Shown here one piece after another: positions 18,034 through 26,900 of a stretch of 64,000 bases of DNA (position 1 is the stretch's first letter; each line of letters starts with the position of its first letter). The stretch spans positions 30,703 through 94,702 of the forward strand of contig JAFTGL010000001.1 of the NCBI GenBank assembly GCA_017457955.1. The letters run 5' to 3'. Source of the stretch: Ruminococcus sp. GTDB taxonomy: Bacteria; Bacillota; Clostridia; Oscillospirales; Acutalibacteraceae. The notes under the pieces are model-generated. The model was given only the letters and a program-made list of their open reading frames with translations, ran no database searches and had not been told where the DNA came from. The position numbers were made by a program, and so were the translations under genes.

Positions 18034-21000
18034 GCACCAGCTTGACGCGATAACGGCGCGGGGCGGTTCGGTGATCGTATCCGCGGCGGCGGGCTCGGGC
18101 AAGACCGCCGTGCTTGTCGAGCGCGTCATCCGCCTGATCACCGACAGCGAAAGCGGCGTTGACGCCGACCGACTGCTGGTCGTGACCTATACCCGCAAAG
18201 CCGCCGCTGAGCTGAAAGGCAGGCTCAAAGAGGCGCTGACCGAATGTATTCGTCAGAACCCAACCGACCCGTTCCTGATCCGTCAGCAGTCGCTGTTGTC
18301 CAAAGCGAGTATCTGCACGGTCGACTCGTTCTGTATGTCGCTGTGCAAGGAGTACTTTTATCTTTTGGACATCGACCGCAATATCCGTATCGCGGATGCG
18401 GGCGAGCTGAGCGTCCTGCGCTCCGACGCGATGCGCCTGACGCTCGATACCCTCTATGCAGAGAAAGACCCCCGTTTCCATAATTTGGTGGAGACCTTTG
18501 CTTCCGCGCGGGACGACAGCCGTCTGGAGAACAATATCTTCCAGCTGTACGACTTCCTGCGCTCACATCCGTTCCCTGAAAAATGGCTCAGCGAGAAGCT
18601 GTCCTACTACACCGACTTCCGCGACGTTTCGGATACGGTATGGGGGAAGATCATCGCCGAGTATACGACCGAAGCGGTCGAGTATCTCGGACAGCTGTAC
18701 GAACGCGGCTGTGACGCGATCTCGCTCGACGATAAGCTGTATGAAAAGCTGTTCCCGCTGTTCGATACCTACCGCGTGTTTCTGGAACGCCTTAACGACG
18801 CTGTGGAACAGAAGAGCTGGAACGCTGTTCGCGGCGTATTGCAGTCCTTTGAAGCGGGCAAGCTCCTAACGCCCAAGGGCTATAAGGATCATCCCTTGAA
18901 GATAGCCGCGGCGTCCGCGCGCGACGTTTTTAAAGATACCGTCAAGACCCTGCAAAAGCTCTATACGCAGGAAGAAGCGATGTGTCTCTACGACATTGAA
19001 CGGCTCAAGGATTATGCCGAGCAGATCTTTCGCGCGGTCACCCTGTTCGGAGAGAATTACGCCATGCTGAAGAAGGAGCACGGCGTAGCGGATTATGCCG
19101 ACATCGAGCACTGGGTGCTCTCGCTGATCGTCGACAGGGACAGTATGGAAAAGACCGCCGTCGCCGAGGAGATCTCTTCCCGCTTCGACTATATCATGGT
19201 CGACGAGTATCAGGACGCGAACGAGGTGCAGGACACCATCTTCAAGACCGTGTCCCGCGGCGAGACCAATCTGTTTGTCGTCGGCGACGTGAAGCAAAGT
19301 ATCTACGGCTTTCGTCAGGCAATGCCGGAATTGTTCTTAAAAAGAAAAAACGAAGCCGCTTTATTTCAAAAAGAAAACGCGGAGTTTCCCGCAAAAATAA
19401 TTCTTGAAAAGAATTTCAGAAGCGACAGCGCCGTATTGTCGGCGGTCAACTTCTTTTTCACCAAACTGATGTCGCCCGCTGTCGGCGATATCGAATACAA
19501 CGAAGAAGAAAGGCTCGTCGCGGGCGCGGAGTACGCGCCGCAGAATGAGCCTGCCGTAGAGCTGAACATCATCGACAAAGAAGTTGTCGGCGAGGAGGAC
19601 GCCGCCATAGCCGAAGCGCGGTATATTGCCGAACGGATCTTACAAATGACGGCGGACGGCTATCCCGTGAAGGACGGCGACGGCTACCGTCCCGCGACCT
19701 ACAGCGATTTTGCGGTGCTGATGCGCAACCTGTCGAGCTACGGCGCGGTGTACCGCGAGGTGTTCGAGCAGTACGGCATCCATGCCCACAGCGAGAGCAG
19801 TGCGGGCTTCCTCGGCGCGAGGGAGATCATGCTGCTCACCAACTTCCTGAGGGTCATCAACAACCCCGCTCTGGACATCGAACTACTCAGCGTGGTGATG
19901 AGCCCGATATTTGCCTTTGACGAGGACGATCTGGCGCGAATCCGTATCGGCTCGCGGAACAGCTCGCTCTACACGGCGATCACACTCGACGCGGAAAACG
20001 GCAGTGAGAAGAGTCAGGCTTTCCTGAAAGAGCTGAGCTACTACCGCGGCTTATCGGTGACGCTGCCGCTGTATCGGCTGATCGCGGTGATTTTTGAGCG
20101 GTCGTCGTTCCTGTCGATCATTCCGGCGTCCGACAGCTCCGGCGGGGCGGTCAATAACCTGAGACTGCTTCTCGATTACGCCCGCGCCTTTGAACAGAAC
20201 ACCCACCGCGGACTGTCCTCCTTCGTCAACTACCTTGACCGCCTGTTGGAGGACGGAACCGACCTGCCCTCTGCGGCGCGCGACAGCGGCGGCGACTTCG
20301 GCGTGGAGCTGATGACCGTCCATTCCTCGAAGGGTCTGGAGTTCCCGATCTGCTTCATCGCGAACACCGCCCGCAAATTCGTCTCCGACGCGTCAAAGCC
20401 CGTATTGCTCCATTCGCGTTACGGCTACGCGCAAAAGCTCTTTGATCCTGCCCTTTCCGCGAGCTTCAACACCATGCCGCGCACTGCGCTGGCGATGGAG
20501 ATCAGCCGCGATGAAATGAGCGAGGAACTGCGTATTTTATACGTCGCGATGACGCGTGCAAAGCAGAAGCTGATCATGCTTGCAACGCCCTCGCGCGGCG
20601 CGGGGAGCTATATTTCCTCTGTCGCGAAAAAGCTCGCCGGTCAGCGCGATATCTCGCCCTTCGCGGTGCGCTCCGCAAATTCGCCTGCCGACTGGCTGAC
20701 GATGTGCGCGCTGCTTCATCCCGACGGTGAAGTATTGCGAAGCTATGCCGAGTCGGAAACCGACTTTGAGCCTGAGTCGGATTTCCGCTTCACCTGCCGC
20801 GTGATCGATACGCCCTTTGACAGCGGCGAAGATGCGGGTCAAAAAGCTGACTTTGAACTCCCCGACGGCGATCCTGCCGTACTGCAGGCGCTGAAACAGC
20901 ACGCGGATTACCGCTATCCGTATGAGGGGCTGAACCGCCTGCCTGTGAAGGTCGCGGCGTCTGTTCTGGCGCATCAGCTGACCGAAAAAACTTATGACCG

Positions 21001-21559
21001 CTATCTGAACCGCCCCGCTTTTCTGAGTCATGAAAAGCTCAATTCCGCCGAAAAAGGCACTGCCCTGCATACGTTCATGCAGTTTGCCGATTTCGCGGCG
21101 GCGAGAGCGGATATGGATGGTCAGTTGAAAAAGCTGACGGCAGACGGCTACCTGACCGAAGTACAGGCAGACAGCGTGGACAGGGAACGCGCGAAGCGCT
21201 TTATCGAAAGCTCCCTTGTTACACGCTGTCTCAAAGCGGATGAAGTCTATAAGGAATACCGCTTCAACGTGAAGATTCCTGCCCACATGGTGGACGAAGA
21301 GATGGAAGATGCCTTCCGCGAGGAAGAGATCATTCTGCAGGGCGCTGTTGACTTGGCGTTTGTCGAGGACGGCGAGCTGGTCATCGTGGATTATAAAACT
21401 GACCGTGTGAAAAAGCCCGAGGTTCTCGCCGAGCGTTACGCAAAACAGTTGCTGCTGTACAAGGACGCGATGGAAGCGTGTCTCGGATTGCCCGTGAAGG
21501 AATGTCTGATCTATTCCATCTATCACAGCGCCGAGGTTGAGGTATATCGGAAATCCTAA
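18014..21559 (+). CDS. addA: ATP-dependent helicase/nuclease subunit A
   Basis: AddA is the motor and 5'-strand nuclease of AddAB. The 1181-residue protein has Walker A SAAAGSGKTAVL near residue 20, motif II MVDEYQDANEVQD, motif III VGDVKQSIYGFR, the later helicase motifs TVHSSKGLEFP and LYVAMTRAKQK, and a C-terminal nuclease with GAVDLAF and IVDYKTD. GAGGGGG gives 6-base spacing to ATG 18014; the in-frame ATG 18008 abuts it. The gene overlaps addB by 20 bases, so the two are coupled. Confidence 0.95.
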   Translation: MPRNWTEHQLDAITARGGSVIVSAAAGSGKTAVLVERVIRLITDSESGVDADRLLVVTYTRKAAAELKGRLKEALTECIRQNPTDPFLIRQQSLLSKASICTVDSFCMSLCKEYFYLLDIDRNIRIADAGELSVLRSDAMRLTLDTLYAEKDPRFHNLVETFASARDDSRLENNIFQLYDFLRSHPFPEKWLSEKLSYYTDFRDVSDTVWGKIIAEYTTEAVEYLGQLYERGCDAISLDDKLYEKLFPLFDTYRVFLERLNDAVEQKSWNAVRGVLQSFEAGKLLTPKGYKDHPLKIAAASARDVFKDTVKTLQKLYTQEEAMCLYDIERLKDYAEQIFRAVTLFGENYAMLKKEHGVADYADIEHWVLSLIVDRDSMEKTAVAEEISSRFDYIMVDEYQDANEVQDTIFKTVSRGETNLFVVGDVKQSIYGFRQAMPELFLKRKNEAALFQKENAEFPAKIILEKNFRSDSAVLSAVNFFFTKLMSPAVGDIEYNEEERLVAGAEYAPQNEPAVELNIIDKEVVGEEDAAIAEARYIAERILQMTADGYPVKDGDGYRPATYSDFAVLMRNLSSYGAVYREVFEQYGIHAHSESSAGFLGAREIMLLTNFLRVINNPALDIELLSVVMSPIFAFDEDDLARIRIGSRNSSLYTAITLDAENGSEKSQAFLKELSYYRGLSVTLPLYRLIAVIFERSSFLSIIPASDSSGGAVNNLRLLLDYARAFEQNTHRGLSSFVNYLDRLLEDGTDLPSAARDSGGDFGVELMTVHSSKGLEFPICFIANTARKFVSDASKPVLLHSRYGYAQKLFDPALSASFNTMPRTALAMEISRDEMSEELRILYVAMTRAKQKLIMLATPSRGAGSYISSVAKKLAGQRDISPFAVRSANSPADWLTMCALLHPDGEVLRSYAESETDFEPESDFRFTCRVIDTPFDSGEDAGQKADFELPDGDPAVLQALKQHADYRYPYEGLNRLPVKVAASVLAHQLTEKTYDRYLNRPAFLSHEKLNSAEKGTALHTFMQFADFAAARADMDGQLKKLTADGYLTEVQADSVDRERAKRFIESSLVTRCLKADEVYKEYRFNVKIPAHMVDEEMEDAFREEEIILQGAVDLAFVEDGELVIVDYKTDRVKKPEVLAERYAKQLLLYKDAMEACLGLPVKECLIYSIYHSAEVEVYRKS

Positions 21560-21589
21560 AGAGAATTGGACTTGACATGGAATAAATAG

Positions 21590-21632
21590 AAAAGTCATTG
21601 CACGACGAACTCGAGCTGCAATGGCTTTTGTT
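21590..21632 (+). terminator. Intrinsic terminator of the addBA operon
   Basis: AAAAGTCATTGCA pairs with TGCAATGGCTTTT (13 bp with one G-T wobble), followed by TTTTGTTT, 30 bases after the addA stop. Confidence 0.85.
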
Positions 21633-21636
21633 TATA

Positions 21637-21688
21637 TTGACAAACGAGCGACAGCGTGTTATAATTAAACTGGTTAGCTCATGCTAAC
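21637..21688 (+). promoter_or_regulatory. Strong promoter with GTTAGC-N4-GCTAAC operator
   Basis: TTGACA (21637-21642), a 17-base spacer and TATAAT (21660-21665) form a consensus sigma-A promoter. A perfect palindrome, GTTAGC-TCAT-GCTAAC (21673-21688), covers the expected start point, a classic repressor position. The same half-sites occur at the promoter of the ZIP metal transporter (63592-63607). The half-site resembles the core of DtxR/IdeR-type iron boxes, so metal control is inferred. The first gene downstream is the lipoprotein at 21807, about 135 bases away. Confidence 0.75.
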
Positions 21689-21806
21689 ACTGCGGTTTTA
21701 AGATGGTGCTTTGATAGAACGAATTGTCATAGCTTTTGTTTTATATGCAACACTTTAATGGACTTTTTTACTATATTAGCAGACGATAAATGGAAAGCAA
21801 GGTTTT

Positions 21807-22736
21807 ATGAAAAGACGTATCGCATTTTTGCTTGTTTTGGTTTTGATAATGTCTATGGCGGCAGGCTGTACGCCGCCGGAGATTCTCTCTCCGACTGAGG
21901 CGGCAGCCGTAGCGGCAACGGAGAGAGAAAAACTTCCGTTCGATGAAACAGAGTGGGAGCACGTTGTCGACCAGTATGATGACGACATCGGTATCGGCGG
22001 CAGTGTGATCCCCGATTTATATGATTACTGCCTTGCTGCTATTGTGGCTAAGGTGACGGAGTGGACAGAGCACGGCTGTGAGGCTGAGGTAATAGTGCCG
22101 TACGAGGTGGATTATTACACAGACGTGCGGCAGGAACACTACTTTTTGCAGGAAATCTGCGGACGGCTCAAGGCGGGCGATACGGTATCGGTCAGCTTTG
22201 CGGACAGGAGCTTGATCGTTAATGGTGATCATCGTTATACGGCGTGGGAGCACGGCGTACCGAACGACGGTGATTTTCCCGCGGGTACGGTTGTGTCACT
22301 CGGCGTAAGCAGGATAGAAGCCGATCATCAGATTATTTCGGATTTTATTGCCAATAACGGCTATGTAGGAGAAAATGATATCAGTGTGGCGCGGGTCGAT
22401 TTACAGGAGTGGAATATGGAGGACGGCTGGGGTGCGACGATGAAGCCGTTGTCCGAACTGCCGTACGCTGTCGTCAGGCTGAGAAGCTGGTCGGTCAACA
22501 ATCAACGTGTGTTCAGTTTTTCCTGCGATATCTTGGATAAGAGTGATAACCTTACATGGACTCCCCTCAGCGTAATCAATCAGGGTAATATTATGTATGC
22601 CCTGCCCGAACAGGATATCGTTGGGTTCAACCCCCCGTCCCCGGACGATTTCCCCGAGGGCACGGTGTTGAAGATTTACTATGTAGAGGATACCCGACAG
22701 CCGGTGTATATCGAACCGATAGAATGGAATGAATAA
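21807..22736 (+). CDS. Secreted lipoprotein, unknown function
   Basis: A 309-residue protein with a lipoprotein signal peptide: KRR, a hydrophobic core, and the lipobox MAAGC with Cys near residue 21. The mature part has alternating beta strands, and two segments recall the loose pattern of extracytoplasmic domains in clostridial lipoproteins (EVIVPYEVDYYTD and GDTVSVSF). No family recognised. The ribosome-binding site is weak (GCAAGG). It lies about 120 bases downstream of the operator-controlled promoter. Its stop codon overlaps the left end of a MITE-like repeat, and base use is more AT-rich than its neighbours, so it may be acquired. Confidence 0.7.
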   Translation: MKRRIAFLLVLVLIMSMAAGCTPPEILSPTEAAAVAATEREKLPFDETEWEHVVDQYDDDIGIGGSVIPDLYDYCLAAIVAKVTEWTEHGCEAEVIVPYEVDYYTDVRQEHYFLQEICGRLKAGDTVSVSFADRSLIVNGDHRYTAWEHGVPNDGDFPAGTVVSLGVSRIEADHQIISDFIANNGYVGENDISVARVDLQEWNMEDGWGATMKPLSELPYAVVRLRSWSVNNQRVFSFSCDILDKSDNLTWTPLSVINQGNIMYALPEQDIVGFNPPSPDDFPEGTVLKIYYVEDTRQPVYIEPIEWNE

Positions 22737-22890
22737 TACCAATCATTAATAACTTTTATCGTTTATGGGGCTGAATTCCGCATAGCTTTGTTGGATTCTT
22801 TGACATACGTCAGTATGCTTGCGTCATCTGCCGCGTTCTGTGAAATTTATCCTTCATATCTGATTAAATCTTTTTATTAAGGATTAGTAT
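22736..22890. repeat. MITE-like repeat, copy 1
   Basis: About 155 bp beginning ATACCAATCATTAATAA and ending TTATTAAGGATTAGTAT, so the ends are imperfect inverted repeats. Inside is CATACGTCAGTATG, a short palindrome. A second copy at 41261-41420 shares the blocks GCATAGCTTTGTTGGA, TTGACATACGTCAGTATG and the terminal repeats. It has no coding capacity. The left end overlaps the lipoprotein stop codon. Confidence 0.75.
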
Positions 22891-22896
22891 AAGCGA

Positions 22897-22932
22897 AGGC
22901 TCCCCGAAATTGGGGAGCCTATTTAATGTTTC
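22897..22932. terminator. Hairpin terminator between convergent genes
   Basis: AGGCTCCCC and GGGGAGCCT form a perfect 9-bp stem with a 6-base loop, followed by ATTTAATGTTT on the plus strand. It lies between the lipoprotein (plus) and the flavoprotein operon (minus) and may serve both. Confidence 0.65.
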
Positions 22933-22939
22933 TATATTT

Positions 22940-24523
22940 CTATGAAAGAATGATTTTTTCAGCGACCTTGATACCGTCCACCGCGGCGGATACGATACCG
23001 CCCGCGTAGCCCGCGCCTTCGCCGCAGGGATACAGTCCTTTCAGACTCACGCTCTGCAGGCTGTCGTCGCGCGTGATGCGGATGGGGGAGGAACTGCGGC
23101 TTTCCACGGCGGTGAGCACCGCGTCGGGATGGTTGAAGCCGTGCAGCTTGCGGTCGATCAGCGGGATCGCTTCACGCATGCTGTCGGTGACGAACCGCGG
23201 CAGGATATCTTCCATCCTCGCAAACCGCGTACCAGGCTGATAGCTTGGTAAAACCTCGCCGAAGCGGTCGGACTTTTCGCCTTTGAGGAAATCGCCGACC
23301 CTTGTCACAGGCGCGTGATAATCACCGCCGCCCGCGATGAACGCCTTGCGTTCCAGCTCTCTTTGCCAGTACATGCCCTTGAGCGCGTGTTCCCCGGGGA
23401 TATCCTCGGGATTCACCGATACCAACAGCGCCGCGTTGGAGTTTACCTTGTCGCGGGCAAATTCGCTCATGCCGTTGGTGACGACGCTGTCCATCTCGCT
23501 CTGTGCCGCGACGACAACGCCGCCCGGGCACATGCAGAAGGTGTATACGCCGCGCCCGTCCCTCAGATGGACGCTTTGCTTATAATACGCGGCGGGCAGC
23601 TGTTTGTATGCCGCGCCGTACTGGGAGCGGTCGATGTTCTCCCGCAGATGTTCGATACGCGCGCCGACAGAAAAAGGCTTCGGCGCAGTATGGACTCCCA
23701 TGCCGTGGATCAGCTCAAAGGTATCGCGCGCGCTGTGACCGATAGCGAGGACGATCTCACTGCAGTCGATCAGCCGCTTTGCGCCGTTGTGCTCGACCTC
23801 GGCGGCGGTGATTTTGCCGTCGACCGTTTTGATGTCGGTCAGCTTGGTGTCGAAGTAAACGTCCGCGCCTGAAGCGATCAGCTCCTCGCGGATATTTTTG
23901 ACCGTGTCGCGCAGCTTATCCGTGCCGATATGGGGCTTTGCGTTGTAAAGAATTTCTTCGGGAGCGCCGTGCGCGGCAAATTCCAACAGCACCTTGCGCG
24001 CTCTGCTGTCCTTCGTACCCGTGTTGAGCTTGCCGTCCGAGAAGGTGCCCGCGCCGCCCTCGCCGAACTGCACGTTACATTCGGTGTTCAGCTCCGCGTT
24101 CTCCCACAGACAATGGATGACCTTCGTGCGTTCCTCTACGCACGATCCGCGTTCGATGACGATGGGGCGAATTCCGCTCTGCGCGAGCGTAAGCGCGCAG
24201 AACAGCCCCGCGGGGCCTGTGCCGACGATCAGCGGGCGTTTGCTTTTGTCCTTTGGAGTAAGCGGGATGTAGCGGTATTCTTCGGCAATGGCGGCGTTCT
24301 TGTTTTTCGCTTTGTTCAGAACCGCCTTTTCGTCGCTGTTCAGATAGACGTCCACGCTCGTTGTGTAGTGGATATTGTCCTTGTGCCGCGCGTCGATCGA
24401 GCGGCGGTAAAGCGCGGTTTTCGCGATCGCTTTCGGGGAGACTCTCAGCTCCTTTGAGCAGGCTCTGACGATATCTTCATCGTCGTAGCCGATCGGGAGC
24501 TTGACGTTATTGATACGGATCAT
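22940..24523 (-). CDS. FAD-dependent dehydrogenase (COG2509 type)
   Basis: A 527-residue flavoprotein of the 'uncharacterised FAD-dependent dehydrogenase' group. An N-terminal domain of about 90 residues (IRINNVKLPIGYDDEDI) precedes the Rossmann motif PLIVGTGPAGLFCALTLAQSG with ERG at the strand end. Further marks are FGEGGAGTFSDGKLNTG, VLAIGHSARDT and the C-terminal LYPCGEGAGYAGGI. The substrate is unknown. The start ATG (24521-24523) overlaps the stop of the upstream flavoprotein gene (ATGA) with GGGAGA upstream, so the two are co-translated; an earlier ATG at 24541 lies inside that gene. Confidence 0.88.
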   Translation of the reverse strand: MIRINNVKLPIGYDDEDIVRACSKELRVSPKAIAKTALYRRSIDARHKDNIHYTTSVDVYLNSDEKAVLNKAKNKNAAIAEEYRYIPLTPKDKSKRPLIVGTGPAGLFCALTLAQSGIRPIVIERGSCVEERTKVIHCLWENAELNTECNVQFGEGGAGTFSDGKLNTGTKDSRARKVLLEFAAHGAPEEILYNAKPHIGTDKLRDTVKNIREELIASGADVYFDTKLTDIKTVDGKITAAEVEHNGAKRLIDCSEIVLAIGHSARDTFELIHGMGVHTAPKPFSVGARIEHLRENIDRSQYGAAYKQLPAAYYKQSVHLRDGRGVYTFCMCPGGVVVAAQSEMDSVVTNGMSEFARDKVNSNAALLVSVNPEDIPGEHALKGMYWQRELERKAFIAGGGDYHAPVTRVGDFLKGEKSDRFGEVLPSYQPGTRFARMEDILPRFVTDSMREAIPLIDRKLHGFNHPDAVLTAVESRSSSPIRITRDDSLQSVSLKGLYPCGEGAGYAGGIVSAAVDGIKVAEKIILS

Positions 24524-25740
24524 AGGCTGTCTCCCGCGCACAATCCGCTCGCAAAGGCGAATTGCAGGTTGTAGCCGCCGCAGTCGCCGTCGATGTCCAG
24601 CGCTTCACCGAGGATGTACAGTCCGCGGTGGCGTTTGCTCTCAAAGGTGCGCGGGTCGATCTCGCTCAGCCTTACGCCGCCCGCGGTGACCTGCGCTTTT
24701 TTGAAATCCCTGCTTTCTTCACAGGTAAAGCGCCAGTCGGAAATATGGCGGCAGATGAATTTAATTTCTTTATCAAAAATATCTTTGCACGGTAACGAGG
24801 GCTTTATCCCGCTTGCTTTCAGGATCGCAAGCCCGAGGTTTTTATGGAACATGCCTGTGAAGATCTCGCTTGCGGGCGCGTCGGGATCACGCTGTACACG
24901 CGCGTAGATCTCATTCCTGATCTGCTTGTCGGTACACTCGGGCAGAAGGTTCAGGCTGATTTCACACCCGCCCTTGTTCGCTTCGCGCGACAGGTTGAAG
25001 ATGCAGATACCCGACAGCGCGTTTTCGGTAAACTGTACCTCGCCGCGTTCGGTTTTGATGATGTGATGATTCTGTACCAGACTCGCTTGTGCCTGCGCTC
25101 TGATCCCTTTCAGAGAACGTAAGAGATCGCTTCTGACCTTGACGGGGGACAGGGACGGCGTCAGCTTCGTCAAGTTCAGTCCGAGCGAGCGCAGAAGTTC
25201 CCTGCCGCCGCTTTCACGCCCCGCGTAGTCGGCTTTTCCGCCGAACGCGGCGACGCATTTTTTTGCGTAAATGCGCATATCCGCCGCGGCTATCTCATAG
25301 CCCTCGGCGGTTTTTTGGATGCTTTGGATATCGGCATTGCAGATTTCTTCAATGTTGAGCTCCGCCATCCGCTTGCGCAGGACGTCGAGAACGGAGCTTG
25401 CCTGATTGGACAGGGGATAGACCCTATTTTCGCTGTCGGCATGCGTCAGCAGTCCGAGACCGTGAAAATGTCGAAGGACGACCTCAGAGTTATATTTCGA
25501 AAAAAGAATATTGATCAATGCGTCACTGCCCTCACCGTGGTAGCTCTTTTCATCTGCCCCGACGTGGCTGAGGTTGCACCTGCCGTTGCCGGTGACCAAC
25601 AGCTTTTTGCCGACGCGGTCGGCTTTTTCGAGGATGACGATCTTTTTATCCCTGTGGTTCTCTGCGGCGCGGATGGCGCACAGCATTCCTGCCGCGCCGC
25701 CGCCGATGACTGCCGCGTATACGCTCTTCTTTTTCATCAT
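24520..25740 (-). CDS. NAD(P)/FAD-dependent oxidoreductase, BaiN/HI0933 family
   Basis: A 406-residue flavoprotein with an N-terminal FAD site VIGGGAAGMLCAIRAAE, then KKLLVTGNGRCNLSH (the family hallmark), and a C-terminal GEALDIDGDCGGYNLQFAFASG. Family members include BaiN, implicated in bile-acid 7-dehydroxylation, and reductases of unknown substrate; this gene is too general a member to assign. It starts by overlapping the stop of the small export protein gene and ends by overlapping the next flavoprotein, forming a three-gene minus-strand operon. Confidence 0.88.
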   Translation of the reverse strand: MMKKKSVYAAVIGGGAAGMLCAIRAAENHRDKKIVILEKADRVGKKLLVTGNGRCNLSHVGADEKSYHGEGSDALINILFSKYNSEVVLRHFHGLGLLTHADSENRVYPLSNQASSVLDVLRKRMAELNIEEICNADIQSIQKTAEGYEIAAADMRIYAKKCVAAFGGKADYAGRESGGRELLRSLGLNLTKLTPSLSPVKVRSDLLRSLKGIRAQAQASLVQNHHIIKTERGEVQFTENALSGICIFNLSREANKGGCEISLNLLPECTDKQIRNEIYARVQRDPDAPASEIFTGMFHKNLGLAILKASGIKPSLPCKDIFDKEIKFICRHISDWRFTCEESRDFKKAQVTAGGVRLSEIDPRTFESKRHRGLYILGEALDIDGDCGGYNLQFAFASGLCAGDSL

Positions 25741-26243
25741 GCCTGAGGAACGCTGGTGGTGAAGATGTTCGCCAGGAATCCGAAGGTTTCGGGCAGCAGT
25801 ACCACCAGAGAAACGATGACGCCCGCGATCAGTACGCCGCAGAACACAGCCAGCATGGATTTTTTGAAACCCATATCGAGGATGGACGCCGCCAGCGTAC
25901 CTGTCCAGGCGCCCGTTACGGGGAGCGGGATACCGACAAAGAACATCAGGGCGACAAAGAGTCCCTTGCCGCTTTTCGCTTTCAGCTTTTCGCCGCCCTT
26001 CTCACCTTTTTTCAGGCAGAAGGTAAAGAATTTGCCGATGTACTTTTTATCCTTGCCCCATTCAAGCACCTTGCGGGCAAAGAGATAGATGAACGGCACA
26101 GGGATCATATTGCCGATCACGGCAATGATATAGGCGACGATGGGATGGATATGATATCCCCACACCGCGGCGGGGATCGCGCCTCTGAGCTCAAAAATCG
26201 GGATCATGGCAAAGCCTATCGTCAGAAGGTAATATTTCAGCAT
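25737..26243 (-). CDS. Small multidrug export-like membrane protein (COG2426)
   Basis: A 168-residue protein of the putative small multidrug export family. It starts LKYYLLTIGFAMIPIFELRGAIP, has the conserved NMIPVPFIYLFAR segment, a Lys/Gly-rich loop (KKGEKGGEKLKAKSGKG), and GIPLPVTGAWTGTLAA before the last helices. AAGGAG precedes ATG 26243 and a consensus promoter lies upstream. Despite the name, transport activity is not well established. It is the first gene of an operon with two flavoproteins. Confidence 0.88.
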   Translation of the reverse strand: MLKYYLLTIGFAMIPIFELRGAIPAAVWGYHIHPIVAYIIAVIGNMIPVPFIYLFARKVLEWGKDKKYIGKFFTFCLKKGEKGGEKLKAKSGKGLFVALMFFVGIPLPVTGAWTGTLAASILDMGFKKSMLAVFCGVLIAGVIVSLVVLLPETFGFLANIFTTSVPQA

Positions 26244-26290
26244 ATCGTTACTCCTTACAGATCAATGATATCGAATCGCATACACTTAGC

Positions 26291-26319
26291 ATTATAACTG
26301 AAAAACGACTCTATTTCAA
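26291..26319 (-). promoter_or_regulatory. Sigma-A promoter for the flavoprotein operon
   Basis: On the minus strand TTGAAA (26314-26319), a 17-base spacer and TATAAT (26291-26296) lie about 50 bases before the start at 26243. Confidence 0.85.
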
Positions 26320-26358
26320 CTCTTATTTAGATTATCCTTAAAACTTATATGAATCCGT

Positions 26359-26387
26359 TTGACATCTTATACGGAATTGATTAAAAT
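26359..26387 (+). promoter_or_regulatory. Sigma-A promoter for the VanZ-MATE operon
   Basis: TTGACA (26359-26364), a 17-base spacer and TAAAAT (26382-26387), about 30 bases before the VanZ start codon and back to back with the minus-strand promoter. Confidence 0.85.
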
Positions 26388-26417
26388 ATTACCGTATTAA
26401 ATGAAACGGGTATAACT

Positions 26418-26897
26418 ATGGGTAATCGTAAATCCACTGCCGCGCGGATCATCCTGACCGTGCTGACGGTCACGGCTGTCGCGGCGATCTTTTATAATTC
26501 TTCTTTGAGCGCGGTGGAATCCACCGAACAGAGCTCTCCGCTGACGGAGTTGATCAACAGCTTTTTGAGTTCTCTGCACATTCCGCTGACGTTGGAGGAA
26601 ACAGTGATCCGCAAGGCGGCGCATTTTACGGAGTACGCGGTGTTGGGCACACTGCTGACCGTGACTGTCCATCTGTATGTGAAAAAGCGGAGCAGGACGC
26701 TGTTGCTGGCGCTGCCGCTGGGAGCTGTTGTCGCGGTATGTGACGAGCTGATCCAGCTCTTTCCCGCGGGACGGTCATGTGAAGTGCGGGACATGCTGAT
26801 CGACTTCTGCGGTATTTTATTCGCCGCGCTGATCGTAACATTGATTATTTCTAATATAGAAAAAAGACGAAACAAAAAGGGAATGAAGGAAGGGTAA
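26418..26897 (+). CDS. VanZ family membrane protein
   Basis: A 159-residue VanZ-like protein with four hydrophobic segments and the family signature: RKAAHFTEYAVLG, then CDELIQLFPAGRSCEVRDMLIDFCG. VanZ proteins give modest teicoplanin resistance in enterococci; most homologues are uncharacterised. The ribosome-binding site is poor (AACGGG). It is followed 3 bases later by a MATE transporter gene, with GAAGGAAGGG across the junction, so the pair is one operon. Confidence 0.9.
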   Translation: MGNRKSTAARIILTVLTVTAVAAIFYNSSLSAVESTEQSSPLTELINSFLSSLHIPLTLEETVIRKAAHFTEYAVLGTLLTVTVHLYVKKRSRTLLLALPLGAVVAVCDELIQLFPAGRSCEVRDMLIDFCGILFAALIVTLIISNIEKRRNKKGMKEG

Positions 26898-26900
26898 AAC